64,000 bases of DNA, from NCBI RefSeq assembly GCF_900105945.1, contig NZ_FNSO01000004.1, positions 124,001 through 188,000 on the forward strand. The letters are read 5' to 3'. The stretch is from Amycolatopsis tolypomycina. GTDB lineage: Bacteria > Actinomycetota > Actinomycetes > Mycobacteriales > Pseudonocardiaceae. Of this stretch, positions 42,642-51,650 are shown one piece after another (positions within the stretch are counted from its first letter, which is position 1; each line of letters opens with the position of its first letter). Under the pieces are notes generated by a model. The model made no database searches. It saw nothing but the letters and a program-made list of their open reading frames with translations, and was not told the origin of the DNA. The position numbers were made by a program, and so were the translations under genes.

Positions 42642-43045
42642 GGAAGCGGCGGGGTGAAGGCGACGGTCCACCGGCCGTCTTCGCTCGTGACGGCGAGCGG
42701 GTAGCTGAACGGCTTGCCGTCCCCGAGCGCACCGGAGACGGTAGCCCGGGTCGGCTCGCCGGCATCCGGTCCCAGCTCGACACGCACGTCGTGAACGCCC
42801 CGGCCGGCGAGGGCGGAGACGTAGTCCTTCGCGAAGTCACCGCCGCCGGAGCCGGGATAGTCGAGGAGACCGGCGAAGGCATCGGCATCATGCCGCGAGA
42901 GAGCGGCGGCGAGCTTGTCCCGCAACTCCCCGGGCGAGGCGGCGCCGGGCTCGGGCTCGTGCACGATGAGCAGGGTCACCGCCCCGATCCAGGCAAGGGC
43001 GGCCGCCACCGACAGGCCCACCTTCACGTCACGCCGGATGTGCAC
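42638..43045 (-). CDS. Small membrane-anchored hypothetical protein
   Basis: About 135 aa with an N-terminal signal anchor ([21 protein letters not shown], about residues 9-29) and an extracellular domain. [22 protein letters not shown] and [11 protein letters not shown] resemble the NTF2-like or DUF4878-type lumenal domains common in actinomycetes. I do not assign a function. The start is uncertain: GTG 43045 puts a short basic segment before the helix, while an ATG at 43144 would add 33 unlikely residues. It overlaps the convergent gene by 4 bases. Confidence 0.7.
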   Translation of the reverse strand: MHIRRDVKVGLSVAAALAWIGAVTLLIVHEPEPGAASPGELRDKLAAALSRHDADAFAGLLDYPGSGGGDFAKDYVSALAGRGVHDVRVELGPDAGEPTRATVSGALGDGKPFSYPLAVTSEDGRWTVAFTPPLP

Positions 43046-43217
43046 CCGGCCGAGCCTGCCCCAGCGCTGCCGTCCTGCCAAGCGGACGGGCCGCGAGGGT
43101 GCCGAACCCCACGGCGCCGGGCCGGCCGGTGCCGCCGCGGGCACCCGAACCGGTCAGACCGTGGACAGGGCCGGGCACCCGGTGAAATCGCTCCGGCGCG
43201 CGTGCCAGGATGGAACC

Positions 43218-44201
43218 GTGACACAACCACGCGGATCTGCAGCGAAGTCAGCGGCCCTGTCCGCCGCCCTGTCCGGCGCGGTCGACCTGTCCGCGCTCAA
43301 GGCCCGTGCCGAAGCGGCGCAACGTCAGCCGGCGGCCCCGCCCGCGCGTCCGGCCGGTGACGGGCCGCCGCGGCCCGGTGCGGGCGAAGGCGCGAGCGCG
43401 GCCGTGATCGATGTCACCGAGGCCACCTTCCAGGCCGAGGTCGTGGAGCGGTCCCTGCGCCAGCTCGTGGTCGTCGACCTGTGGGCCGAGTGGTGCGGCC
43501 CGTGCAAGCAGCTGTCCCCGGTCCTCGAGCGGATGGCCGCCGAGTCCGGGGGCGCGTGGGTCGTGGCGAAGGTCGACGTCGACGCCAACCCGCGGATCGC
43601 GCAGCTGTTCGGCGCGCAGTCCATCCCCACGATCGTCGCCATCGCCGGCGGCCAGCCGGTCGACGCCTTCTCCGGCGCGCTGCCCGAGCCCGAGATCCGC
43701 AAGTGGATCAACGCGCTCCTGGACGCCCTGCGTGACAAGCTGCCGGGCATCCGCGACGCCGAGGCGGCGGGCGGCCCGGTCGAGGAGCCCGAGGACCCGC
43801 GCTTCACCGAGGCGGAGGAGGCCTTCGAGCGGGGCGACTTCGCCGCCGCGCAGGCCGCCTACGAGCGCATCCTCGACGTCGAACCGGCCAACGAGCTGGC
43901 CAAGAACGCCCTGGCCCAGGTCAAGTTCACCGCCCGCGCCGAAAGCGCCGACCCGGACGCCGTCGCCAAGGCGGACGCCGACCCGTCGGACCTGGCAGCC
44001 CAGCTCGACGCGGCCGACCTCGAGATCGCGGCGAACGACGTCGAGGCGGGCTTCAAGCGCCTGATCGACACCGTCCGCCGCACCGCGGGCGACGACCGCA
44101 ACAAGGTCCGCGAGCACCTGGTGGCCCTGTTCGACCTGTTCGACCCGGCCGACGACCGGGTCATGAAGGCCCGCCGCGACCTGGCGAGCGCGCTCTTCTG
44201 A
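43218..44201 (+). CDS. CnoX/YbbN-like thioredoxin with TPR C-terminus
   Basis: The 327-aa protein has a low-complexity N-terminus of about 65 residues, then a thioredoxin domain with the redox pair in [11 protein letters not shown] and the cis-Pro in [10 protein letters not shown] tetratricopeptide-like region follows ([23 protein letters not shown] onwards). This matches the YbbN/CnoX co-chaperone layout, although it keeps CGPC and so may be a true oxidoreductase. The GTG at 43218 is the only plausible start after the preceding stop. A strong terminator follows. Confidence 0.92.
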   Translation: MTQPRGSAAKSAALSAALSGAVDLSALKARAEAAQRQPAAPPARPAGDGPPRPGAGEGASAAVIDVTEATFQAEVVERSLRQLVVVDLWAEWCGPCKQLSPVLERMAAESGGAWVVAKVDVDANPRIAQLFGAQSIPTIVAIAGGQPVDAFSGALPEPEIRKWINALLDALRDKLPGIRDAEAAGGPVEEPEDPRFTEAEEAFERGDFAAAQAAYERILDVEPANELAKNALAQVKFTARAESADPDAVAKADADPSDLAAQLDAADLEIAANDVEAGFKRLIDTVRRTAGDDRNKVREHLVALFDLFDPADDRVMKARRDLASALF

Positions 44202-44203
44202 AG

Positions 44204-44237
44204 AAAAGGGCCCCCACCGCGTGGTGGGGGCCCTTTT
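44204..44237. terminator. Strong bidirectional intrinsic terminator
   Basis: A 15-bp perfect stem, a 4-base loop and AAAA/TTTT flanks begin 3 bases after the thioredoxin stop. It is shared with the convergent metallopeptidase gene. Confidence 0.95.
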
Positions 44238-44245
44238 CACACAAC

Positions 44246-45691
44246 CTAGGCGTAGGACTTCGAGCAGACCGATGAGCCCTCGAGGTACCCCTTGCGCAGC
44301 GCCTCGACCCGGTCGAAACCGCTGTCCGGGCGCTTCCCGTTGACGTCCGCCGACACGAGGCTCTCCGGCTGCAGCAGGTCCGCGATGGCCTCGTCGAGGT
44401 CACCGGCCGAAAGCCGCAGGTCGCCCGGACGGTTCGTGAACGCCGCCCACGCGCCCACCAGGCACGCCGTGCGCAGGCCCGCGTTGGCGTTGTCGATCGA
44501 CGCGCCGACGCCCTTCTGGATGCCCAGCGCGTACCGGGCCGCGACCTCCGAGAACGCCGCGAAGTCACCCATGCCGCCCGGGTCCTCGCCCTTCATCTCG
44601 GCCTCGCGGTCGATGGGCTGGGCGAGCTGGGCCAGCTTGGCCATGTCGATGCTGACCGTGTTGTCGTCCGGGCAGTACGACGCCGGCGGCGTGGTCTGGC
44701 AGCTGCCGCTGTCGGTGATCTCCGGCGCGGCCACGCCGGCGCCCTTGAAGGCCTCGTCGAGGCTCTTCTTCAGCAGCGAGACGGTCTGGGCGTTGAACTT
44801 CGCGTCGCCCTTGCCCTTGTCGCCCTTGTCGAACGGGCGCTCGGTGAGCCGGGCCTTGACGTTCTCGGGGTTCATCCCCGCGCACTCCTTCGGGCCCTTC
44901 TCGAACCCGGCCTGGAACGCGTAGGTGCGGTCGAACGCCGTGCCGTGCGCGCCCCGGTCGGCGGCGCTGGTGCCTGCCTGGTCGCGGATCAGGAACATCG
45001 ACGCCATCACCTGGTTGAGGCCTTCGGACGTCGACACGCGGTAGTACTTGCTCTTGTCCTCGGCGACCCAGCGGAAGTAGCCGCCGGCGAAGCAGTCGGC
45101 CTGCTGCTCCTTGACCACGGTCGGGGTGTTCTTCGCGATCCCGGCCTTGTCGCCGAGCCGGTACTGCACGGCGTGGCCGAACTCGTGCGCGAGCACGACG
45201 ACCACCGACATCGGGCCGAAGCGCTGGCGCAGCATCGGCAGCAGCACGCCGCGGTCCCACGCCACCGAGTCGTCGACCGGGCAGTAGAACGCGTTCACGA
45301 GCTTCTTCACGCTGCCGCAGCCGGTTTCCTCGGTGTCGGTCTGCGCGTCGTAGGACAGCAGGGACTTCACCGGCTCGAACTGCTCGCCGAAGTTGGCGGG
45401 CAGCATCTCGGCCCAGTACGTCTGGACGTCCGCGATCGCGGCCGTGGCGAGCTTGTCGTCCTCGCCGCCGTCGGCGTTGCGGACGTTCAGGTCCGGCTTC
45501 GGCGCATCCGGCTTGAGGCCGCTCTCGAAGTGCGTCACCGGCAGCCCGGAGACGGACCCGGCGCCGGTGTCCTTGGCCGGGTCACCGCTCGCCCCGCCGC
45601 CCTTGCTGTTGCACCCGCTCACGGCGACCGCCGCGACGGCCAGCAGCGCGACCAGCGCCCGCCGTCCTCCCCCTGGGATCATTCTGTTCAC
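44246..45691 (-). CDS. Neutral zinc metallopeptidase lipoprotein
   Basis: About 481 aa. The signal peptide ends in a lipobox (AVAAVAVSGCNSK), so the protein is anchored outside the cell membrane. The zinc site is LAHEFGHAVQ, with the third ligand region EQQADCFAGGYF, the pattern of the YpfJ/putative neutral zinc metallopeptidase family. Two cysteine pairs (GCGSVKKLVNAFYC, SCQTTPPASYC) suggest extracellular disulfides. The start is GTG 45691 or ATG 45682; neither has a clear ribosome site. The substrate is unknown. Confidence 0.88.
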   Translation of the reverse strand: MNRMIPGGGRRALVALLAVAAVAVSGCNSKGGGASGDPAKDTGAGSVSGLPVTHFESGLKPDAPKPDLNVRNADGGEDDKLATAAIADVQTYWAEMLPANFGEQFEPVKSLLSYDAQTDTEETGCGSVKKLVNAFYCPVDDSVAWDRGVLLPMLRQRFGPMSVVVVLAHEFGHAVQYRLGDKAGIAKNTPTVVKEQQADCFAGGYFRWVAEDKSKYYRVSTSEGLNQVMASMFLIRDQAGTSAADRGAHGTAFDRTYAFQAGFEKGPKECAGMNPENVKARLTERPFDKGDKGKGDAKFNAQTVSLLKKSLDEAFKGAGVAAPEITDSGSCQTTPPASYCPDDNTVSIDMAKLAQLAQPIDREAEMKGEDPGGMGDFAAFSEVAARYALGIQKGVGASIDNANAGLRTACLVGAWAAFTNRPGDLRLSAGDLDEAIADLLQPESLVSADVNGKRPDSGFDRVEALRKGYLEGSSVCSKSYA

Positions 45692-45908
45692 TCGCTCTCG
45701 TGCCCACCCGGTACCCGACGGGCAGGACCATACCCAGGGCATACGCGGAGCGTGCACGTTATCCCCGAACTGATGAGACTTATTCAGCCGTCGGCCGCCG
45801 CATGACTTTTTGTGCTGGTCAGCGGCATGCGGGCGGGCGCGGCGGCCTGGCCCGAATAAGCCTCACTCCCTGCGCAGGCCGGCGTGCGGCCCGATATCGT
45901 CGGTTCCC

Positions 45909-48437
45909 ATGCGTGCAGTCCGCCGGTTCACCGTCCGCGCCAGCCTCCCGGATTCGCTGTCCGGCCTGGGCGCGCTGGCCACCAACCTGCGCTGGACGTG
46001 GCACCCGCCGACGCGCGACCTGTTCGCGTCGATGGACGCCGAGCTCTTCAACGCCGTGCGCGATCCGCTGCGGATGCTCACCGCGCTGCCGCCGGCCCGG
46101 CTCGACGAGCTGGCGGTCGACGACGACTTCCTCGCGCGCGCCCGTGCCGCGGCCGAGGATCTGGAGAAGTACCTGACCGAGCCGCGCTGGTACCAGCGCC
46201 GCGAAGACGACGACCTGCCGTCCGCGGTCGCCTACTTCTCGATGGAGTTCGGCGTCACCGAAGCGCTGCCGAACTACTCCGGCGGCCTCGGCGTGCTGGC
46301 CGGCGACCACCTGAAAGCCGCGTCCGACCTGGGCGTGCCGATGGTCGGCGTCGGCCTGCTCTACCGCAACGGCTACTTCCGGCAGTCGCTGTCGCTCGAC
46401 GGCTGGCAGGTCGAGCACTACCCGGTGATCGACCCGAACGCCTTCCCCCTGGAGCTGCTGACCGCGGGCGGCCGTCCGGTGCTGATCGGCGTCGCGATGC
46501 CGGGCGGGCGCGAGCTGTGCGCGCAGATCTGGCAGGCGCGTGTCGGGCGGGTGCCGCTGCTGCTGCTCGACACCGACACCGAGGCCAACGACGAAGACCT
46601 GCGCGGCGTCACCGACCGGCTCTACGGCGGCGACGCCGACCACCGGCTGCGGCAGGAGATCCTGGCCGGCATCGGCGGCTTCCGCGCGGTGCGGAAGTAC
46701 TGCGAGCTGACCGGCCACCCGCAGCCCATGGTGTTTCACACGAACGAGGGACACGCGGGCTTCCTGGGCCTCGAGCGTGCCCGCGAGATCGTCCAGGCCG
46801 ACGGCCTCGCGTTCGACGAGGCCATGCCGGCGGTCCGCGCCGGGACACTGTTCACCACGCACACCCCGGTCAGCGCGGGCATCGACCGGTTCCCGGTCGA
46901 CCTGGTGCAGCGCTACTTCGCCGACGGCCGCCTGGTGCCGGACATCGACCCGCGCCGCGTGCTCGCGCTCGGCGCCGAGGACAACCCCGGGCTGTTCAAC
47001 ATGGCGCACATGGGCCTGCGGCTGGCGCAGCGCGCGAACGGCGTCTCGCAGCTGCACGGGCGCGTGACGCGCAAGATGTTCTCGCGGCTGTGGCCCGGCT
47101 TCGACCACGACGAGGTGCCGATCTCGTCGGTGACGAACGGCGTCCACGGCCCGACGTGGGTGGCGCGCGAGCTGAGCACGCTGCTGGGCCGCGAATGGGG
47201 GCTCGACGTCGGCGAAGGGCCGCTGCGCGACGGCGTGTCCGACGCCCAGCTGTGGGAGCTGCGGCGCGAGCTGCGCGAGAAGCTGGTGCACGAGGTGCGG
47301 CGCCGGGTGCGCGCGGCCTGGCTGCAGCGCGGCGCGTCACCGCTGGAGCTGGGCTGGGTCGACTCGGTCTTCGACCCGGACGTGCTGACGGTCGGCTTCG
47401 CCCGCCGCGTCCCGACGTACAAGCGGCTGACGCTGATGCTGCGCGACCCCGACCGGCTGCGGACGCTGCTGCTGCACGAGCAGCGCCCGATCCAGGTCGT
47501 CGTGGCCGGCAAGTCGCACCCGGCCGACGAGAACGGCAAGCAGCTGATCCAGCAGATCGTCCGGTTCGTCGACGGCGCGGACGTCCGGCACCGGATCGTC
47601 TTCCTGCCCGACTACGACATGTCGATGGCCCGCTACCTGTACCGCGGCTGCGACGTCTGGCTGAACAACCCGGTGCGGCCCCTGGAGGCGTGCGGGACGT
47701 CGGGGATGAAGTCGGCGCTGAACGGCGGCCTCAACCTGTCGATCCGCGACGGCTGGTGGGACGAGTGCTACGACGGCAGCAACGGCTGGGCGATCCCGAC
47801 CGCGGACGGCGTCGCCGACCCCCTGCGCCGCGACGACCTCGAGGCGGCGGCGCTGTACGAGCTGCTCGGCCAGCAGATCGCGCCGCTGTTCTACGACCGT
47901 TCGGCCGACGGCGTGCCCACGGGCTGGCTGTCGATGGTCTGGCACACGCTGGAGACGCTGGGCCCGCGGGTCCAGGCGTCCCGCATGGTCCGCGAGTACG
48001 TCGACAACGGCTACCTCCCGGCGTCCCGCATGGTGACGGCGGCAACGGGCGACGGCTACCGCGGCGCCCTCTCGCTGGCGGACTACCGCACGAAACTCGA
48101 GGTGTCCTGGCCGCGCCTGCGCATCTTCGACTCGGAACTGCTGGTGGCGGCGACCGAGCCCCTGGTGGTGGGCACCGAGGTGACGATCAGGGCCCGCATC
48201 GACCTGGCCGGCCTCGACCCGTCCGAAGTGGACATCCAGGCGGTGGTCGGCCGGGTGGCCGACGACGACGAGCTCCGCGACGCCGTGACGGTCCCGATGA
48301 CGGCCGACGGCATCGGCGCGTTCGCGGCCCGCGTGAAGCTCCCCCGCCCGGGAGCGATCGGCTACACGGTCCGCGTGCTGCCGAAGCACGGCCTGCTGGC
48401 GACGCCGGCCGAGCTGGCACGGGTGGTCCTGGCCTGA
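45909..48437 (+). CDS. glgP: Alpha-glucan (glycogen) phosphorylase
   Basis: The enzyme releases glucose 1-phosphate from alpha-1,4-glucans. The 842-aa product belongs to the actinobacterial short-type phosphorylases: the N-terminal DUF3417 segment (LATNLRWTWHPPTRDLF), YFSMEFGVTEALPNYSGGLGVLAGDHLK, and the PLP region CGTSGMKSALNGGLNLSIRDGWW. A TATCGT -10-like element ends 8 bases before the ATG, so the transcript may be almost leaderless. An earlier in-frame ATG at 45810 lies before that element and is less likely. It stands alone, without other glycogen genes nearby. Confidence 0.95.
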   Translation: MRAVRRFTVRASLPDSLSGLGALATNLRWTWHPPTRDLFASMDAELFNAVRDPLRMLTALPPARLDELAVDDDFLARARAAAEDLEKYLTEPRWYQRREDDDLPSAVAYFSMEFGVTEALPNYSGGLGVLAGDHLKAASDLGVPMVGVGLLYRNGYFRQSLSLDGWQVEHYPVIDPNAFPLELLTAGGRPVLIGVAMPGGRELCAQIWQARVGRVPLLLLDTDTEANDEDLRGVTDRLYGGDADHRLRQEILAGIGGFRAVRKYCELTGHPQPMVFHTNEGHAGFLGLERAREIVQADGLAFDEAMPAVRAGTLFTTHTPVSAGIDRFPVDLVQRYFADGRLVPDIDPRRVLALGAEDNPGLFNMAHMGLRLAQRANGVSQLHGRVTRKMFSRLWPGFDHDEVPISSVTNGVHGPTWVARELSTLLGREWGLDVGEGPLRDGVSDAQLWELRRELREKLVHEVRRRVRAAWLQRGASPLELGWVDSVFDPDVLTVGFARRVPTYKRLTLMLRDPDRLRTLLLHEQRPIQVVVAGKSHPADENGKQLIQQIVRFVDGADVRHRIVFLPDYDMSMARYLYRGCDVWLNNPVRPLEACGTSGMKSALNGGLNLSIRDGWWDECYDGSNGWAIPTADGVADPLRRDDLEAAALYELLGQQIAPLFYDRSADGVPTGWLSMVWHTLETLGPRVQASRMVREYVDNGYLPASRMVTAATGDGYRGALSLADYRTKLEVSWPRLRIFDSELLVAATEPLVVGTEVTIRARIDLAGLDPSEVDIQAVVGRVADDDELRDAVTVPMTADGIGAFAARVKLPRPGAIGYTVRVLPKHGLLATPAELARVVLA

Positions 48438-48502
48438 CCTGGAGTGCGCTCCAGCCGGGAAATCACGCCGCGAACAACCCTGAGCGAAGCTAAGTTGTAG
48501 GC

Positions 48503-49492
48503 ATGCGCTTCGGAATGTTCGTCCCGCAGGGCTGGCGGCTCGACCTGGCCGGCATCGACCCCGCGGACCACTGGAAGACCATGCTCGGCCTCGCGAAACA
48601 CGCGGAGGCCGGCCCCTTCGAATCGATCTGGGTCTACGACCACTTCCACACCGTGCCGGTTCCGACCGAGGAGGCCACGCACGAGGCGTGGTCGCTGATC
48701 TCGGCGTTCGCCGCCGCCACCGAGACCGTCCGGCTCGGGCAGATGTGCACCTGCATGGGGTACCGCAACCCCGCCTACCTGGCGAAGGTCGCCGCGACCG
48801 CCGACCTCATCTCCGGCGGGCGGGTCGAAATGGGCATCGGCGCGGGCTGGTACGAGCACGAGTGGCGGGCCTACGGCTACGGCTTCCCGTCCGCCGGCGA
48901 GCGGCTCGGGCAGCTCGACGAAGGCGTCCGGATCATGCGGGACCTGTGGACGACCGGAACGTCCACACTGGACGGAAAGCACTACCAGACCGACGGTGCG
49001 ATCCTGCGCCCGCTGCCCCCGCAGGAGGGCGGTATCCCGCTGTGGATCGCCGGCGGTGGCGAGAAGAAGACGCTCCGGATCGCGGCGAAGTACGCGCGGT
49101 ACACGAACTTCTTCCCCGAGCCGGAGACCTTCACGCGCAAGTCGGAGATCCTGGCGGCGCACTGCAAGGACGTCGGCACCGACTTCGACGCGATCGTCCG
49201 CTCGGGCAACCTCAGCGTCGTCCTCGGCGAGACCGAGAGCGAAGTCCAGGAGAAGCAGGCCTGGCTGAAGGCGCACTACGCGAAGTACGTCCCGGCCGAA
49301 GAGGCCGAGCGGGCGGTCGCCACCTTCGCGAGCGGCCCGACCGCCGGCACGCCGGAGCAGGTCGCCGAGCACCTCGCCGCGCTGGGCAAGCGGGGCATGT
49401 CGTACGCGATCCTGAACTTCCCGGACGCCGCGTACGACCGGACCGGCATCGACCTGTTCACAAAACACGTCGCGCCGGCCCTGGCGGACTAA
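48503..49492 (+). CDS. LLM-class F420-dependent oxidoreductase
   Basis: The 329-aa TIM-barrel protein of the luciferase-like family has MRFGMFVPQGWRLDLAGID, ESIWVYDHFHTVPVP, GRVEMGIGAGWYEHEWRAYG and IPLWIAGGGEKKTL. The absence of FMN-specific features and the actinomycete context favour coenzyme F420 as cofactor. TAAGTT at 48491-48496 ends 6 bases before the ATG, which suggests a leaderless transcript. The substrate is unknown. No partner genes are adjacent. Confidence 0.92.
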   Translation: MRFGMFVPQGWRLDLAGIDPADHWKTMLGLAKHAEAGPFESIWVYDHFHTVPVPTEEATHEAWSLISAFAAATETVRLGQMCTCMGYRNPAYLAKVAATADLISGGRVEMGIGAGWYEHEWRAYGYGFPSAGERLGQLDEGVRIMRDLWTTGTSTLDGKHYQTDGAILRPLPPQEGGIPLWIAGGGEKKTLRIAAKYARYTNFFPEPETFTRKSEILAAHCKDVGTDFDAIVRSGNLSVVLGETESEVQEKQAWLKAHYAKYVPAEEAERAVATFASGPTAGTPEQVAEHLAALGKRGMSYAILNFPDAAYDRTGIDLFTKHVAPALAD

Positions 49493-49495
49493 AAC

Positions 49496-49517
49496 TGTCG
49501 GTCCCCTCCGGTAGCGT
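49496..49517 (+). promoter_or_regulatory. Orphan promoter-like motif (PafBC-type), convergent intergenic
   Basis: TGTCGGTC, eight bases, TAGCGT, followed by GGAAAACGGGGG. The same block, with small changes, occurs at 56482-56515. It points into the 3' end of the rhodanese gene, and no rightward gene follows, so it may be a repeat or drive an antisense or small RNA. Confidence 0.4.
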
Positions 49518-49532
49518 GGAAAACGGGGGCTG

Positions 49533-49928
49533 CTAAGGCACCGCCGGGCTGCCGCCGTCCTGCACGGGCAGCCCGGCGGCAGCCCACGCGCGGAACCCGC
49601 CCTCGAGGTCGGTCGCCCGCGGCAGCCCCAGCCGCTGCAGGTCGGCGGCGGCCAGGCTCGACGAGTAGCCCTCGTTGCACACCACGATCACCGTCGAATC
49701 CGGGCCGACCGAGGGCAGCCGCCACTCGCTGTCCGGCGCCAGCCGCCACTCCAGGTGGATCCGCTCGACGATCACCGCGCCCGGGATCTCGCCCTCCGCC
49801 GCGCGGTTCGCCAGCGGCCGGATGTCGACCACCAGCGCCCCCGCCTCCTGCAGCTCGCGGGCGCGGGCCGGGCCGACCCGAACCAAAGAAGACCGCGCGG
49901 CGGCCAGCAGCGAATCGACAGCGCTCAT
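49533..49928 (-). CDS. Rhodanese-like sulfurtransferase
   Basis: A single rhodanese domain of 131 aa: ELQEAGALVVDIRPLANRA, the active-site loop VVCNEGYSSSLAAADL with the catalytic Cys, and DLEGGFRAWAAAGLPV. The six-residue loop after Cys fits the thiosulfate-type size class. Its ATG overlaps the stop of the cysteine dioxygenase gene, so it probably handles sulfane sulfur or sulfite-related products of cysteine breakdown. It is the last gene of a leader peptide-dioxygenase-rhodanese unit. Confidence 0.9.
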   Translation of the reverse strand: MSAVDSLLAAARSSLVRVGPARARELQEAGALVVDIRPLANRAAEGEIPGAVIVERIHLEWRLAPDSEWRLPSVGPDSTVIVVCNEGYSSSLAAADLQRLGLPRATDLEGGFRAWAAAGLPVQDGGSPAVP

Positions 49929-50470
49929 GACCGGACGATACTGGGCAGCGGCGGGATTTCCGCCGGAACGTCGGCCAGCGACGCGTACTCCCGCGTCGCC
50001 ACCAGCGGCGGCGAGTACGCGTGGACGCTGGCCGCCGGCTGGTCGCCGATACCCGTCACCTGGTGGGCGCGGCCGGCGCCGAAGCCCAGGCCTTCGCCGG
50101 CGACGTGCGTCCGCCGCCGGACCTGGCCGCCCGGGTAGCGGTACTCCTCGCCGAGCTCGCCCTGCAGGACGGTGAACGAGCCGGACGCGCCGCCGTGGTC
50201 GTGCGGCTTCGTGTGCTGGCCGGGCAGCCACGACAGCAGCCACAGCTCGACGCCGTCGGTCAGGGCCAGCCGGGCCCACCAGCGGCGGTCCTCGTCGAAC
50301 CGCAGGATGCCGCGCAGGCCCGCGGTCAGCTCGGTGGTGACGGTGGCGGTCAGCTCGGCCAGCTCCCGCGGCGTCCAGAGCAGCCGCGAGGGGTGCAGCA
50401 GCTCGGGCAGCAGCGGGTCGGTCAGCTGCGGGTGGATCTCGACGGGCGGACGAACCAGGGACGTGGTCAT
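49925..50470 (-). CDS. Cysteine dioxygenase family protein
   Basis: The enzyme oxidises cysteine to cysteine sulfinate with a mononuclear iron. The 181-aa cupin has the iron ligands in KPHDHGGASGSFTVLQGEL and a later His in HQVTGIGDQPAASVHAYSPPL, as in bacterial CDO. The ATG at 50470 follows GAGGAGC. The gene is first in an operon with a rhodanese and is preceded by a 37-codon Cys-containing leader ORF, which suggests control by cysteine supply. A related 3-mercaptopropionate dioxygenase activity cannot be excluded. Confidence 0.9.
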   Translation of the reverse strand: MTTSLVRPPVEIHPQLTDPLLPELLHPSRLLWTPRELAELTATVTTELTAGLRGILRFDEDRRWWARLALTDGVELWLLSWLPGQHTKPHDHGGASGSFTVLQGELGEEYRYPGGQVRRRTHVAGEGLGFGAGRAHQVTGIGDQPAASVHAYSPPLVATREYASLADVPAEIPPLPSIVRS

Positions 50471-50537
50471 CGCGGGTGCTCCTCGCAACGCGCAGGGTGA
50501 TCGGACACGGGGGCAGCGCGGCACCGCACGAGACAGG

Positions 50538-50651
50538 TCAGCGAAGCCGCGCCCGCGTACACCCGGCCGAAGCGACGAGCAGCAGGTCGATCGCGCGACG
50601 GCGCCAGAACGAGCCCCGGGTCACCGGGGTCACGGGCGCGTCGGCGGACAT
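50538..50651 (-). CDS. Putative sulfur-metabolism leader peptide (37 aa)
   Basis: The ORF reads MSADAPVTPVTRGSFWRRRA, then IDLLLVASAGCTRARLR. The RRR..IDLL.VAS..C pattern is that of the short leader peptides found in front of actinobacterial sulfur and cysteine genes (family knowledge), which are often leaderless and Cys-responsive. GAGTAT ends 6 bases before the ATG as a possible -10, fitting leaderless initiation. The dioxygenase start is 67 bases downstream of its stop. I do not see a convincing terminator in that gap. Confidence 0.65.
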   Translation of the reverse strand: MSADAPVTPVTRGSFWRRRAIDLLLVASAGCTRARLR

Positions 50652-50690
50652 ACGGCGATACTCCCACACGCGAGGCCGCCGGGCCCCGGC

Positions 50691-50707
50691 GTTCCATGTC
50701 GTGGAAC
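50691..50707. promoter_or_regulatory. Inverted repeat between the leader peptide and the ABC ATPase genes
   Basis: GTTCCA, five bases, TGGAAC: perfect 6-bp arms, about 40 bp upstream of the leader ORF and 77 bp upstream of the divergent ATPase gene. A possible operator for either. Confidence 0.4.
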
Positions 50708-50783
50708 ACCCGGCGACCTGCGTGTTCACCATCTCACCCGGGCGGGTGCGCACGCGCGCGCGACGGCAGACAGAATGGGCCAC

Positions 50784-51596
50784 GTGAGCGAGCCGATCCA
50801 GCCCAGCGAACTTGACGACCTCGTGGTCCGGATGGCCGGTGTCGGCGTCCGCCGGGGGACCAACGACCTCCTCGCCGGCCTCGACTGGACCGTCGAACTG
50901 GACGAGCGCTGGGTGGTGCTCGGCCCGAACGGCGCGGGCAAGACCACCCTGCTGCGCCTGGCCGCGGCCGAGCTGCACCCGACCACCGGCGAGGTCGACC
51001 TGCTCGGCGAGCGGATCGGCCGGGTCAACATCTTCGACCTGCGCCCCCGCATCGGCTTCACCTCGGCCGCCATCGCCCAGCGCGTGCCGGGCGAAGAGCT
51101 GGTCAAGGACGTCGTGGTCAGCGCCGGCTACGCGGTGCTCGGCCGCTGGCGTGAGGAATACGACACCCTCGACATGGCCCGCGCGACCGAGCTGCTCGAA
51201 GCGATGGGCATCGGGCACCTCGCCGAACGCACCTTCGGCACGCTGTCCGAGGGCGAGCGCAAGCGGGCGCTGATCGCCCGGTCGCTGATGACCGACCCCG
51301 AGATGCTGCTGCTCGACGAGCCCGCCGCGGGGCTCGACCTCGGCGGCCGCGAGGACCTGGTCGCGCGCCTCTCCGACCTGGCGATGGACCCCGACGCGCC
51401 CGCGTTGGTGCTGGTCACCCACCACGTCGAGGAGATCCCGCCGGGCTTCACCCACGCGCTGCTGCTGCGTGACGGCCACGCGGTGGTGTCCGGTCTCGTC
51501 GACGACGTCATCACCAGCGAAAACCTCTCGAAGACCTTCGACCAGGACCTCGTGCTGGAGCGCTCCGGGGATCGCTTCTTCGCCCGTCGTCGCTAG
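50784..51596 (+). CDS. ABC transporter ATPase (stand-alone)
   Basis: A 270-aa ATPase with Walker A VLGPNGAGKTTLLRLAA (about 50-66), the signature LSEGERKRALIAR, Walker B MLLLDEPAAGLDLGG and the switch His in LVTHHVEEIPPGFTH. The Q-loop region and the HHVEEIP segment resemble the iron-complex or molybdate-import type of actinobacteria. No permease or binding protein is adjacent, so the partner is unknown. CAGAAT at 50771-50776 followed by GTG 7 bases later suggests a leaderless start; ATG 50775 is the alternative. Confidence 0.9.
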   Translation: MSEPIQPSELDDLVVRMAGVGVRRGTNDLLAGLDWTVELDERWVVLGPNGAGKTTLLRLAAAELHPTTGEVDLLGERIGRVNIFDLRPRIGFTSAAIAQRVPGEELVKDVVVSAGYAVLGRWREEYDTLDMARATELLEAMGIGHLAERTFGTLSEGERKRALIARSLMTDPEMLLLDEPAAGLDLGGREDLVARLSDLAMDPDAPALVLVTHHVEEIPPGFTHALLLRDGHAVVSGLVDDVITSENLSKTFDQDLVLERSGDRFFARRR

Positions 51597-51598
51597 GC

Positions 51599-51620
51599 TG
51601 TCCCTACCGACCGGTAGCGT
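51599..51620 (+). promoter_or_regulatory. Promoter of the enoyl-CoA hydratase gene
   Basis: TGTCCCTA, eight bases, TAGCGT, with GGTAGCGTG identical to the motifs at 49496 and 56482 but a degenerate -35. It lies 30 bases before the hydratase start. Confidence 0.45.
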
Positions 51621-51650
51621 GCTGGCAGATCGTCAACGAGGAGGATGGGC

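Noticed and set aside
45779..45859. CTTATTC ... GAATAAG inverted arms before glgP
   Set aside because: Seven-base arms about 70 bp apart with no further similarity are easily due to chance.
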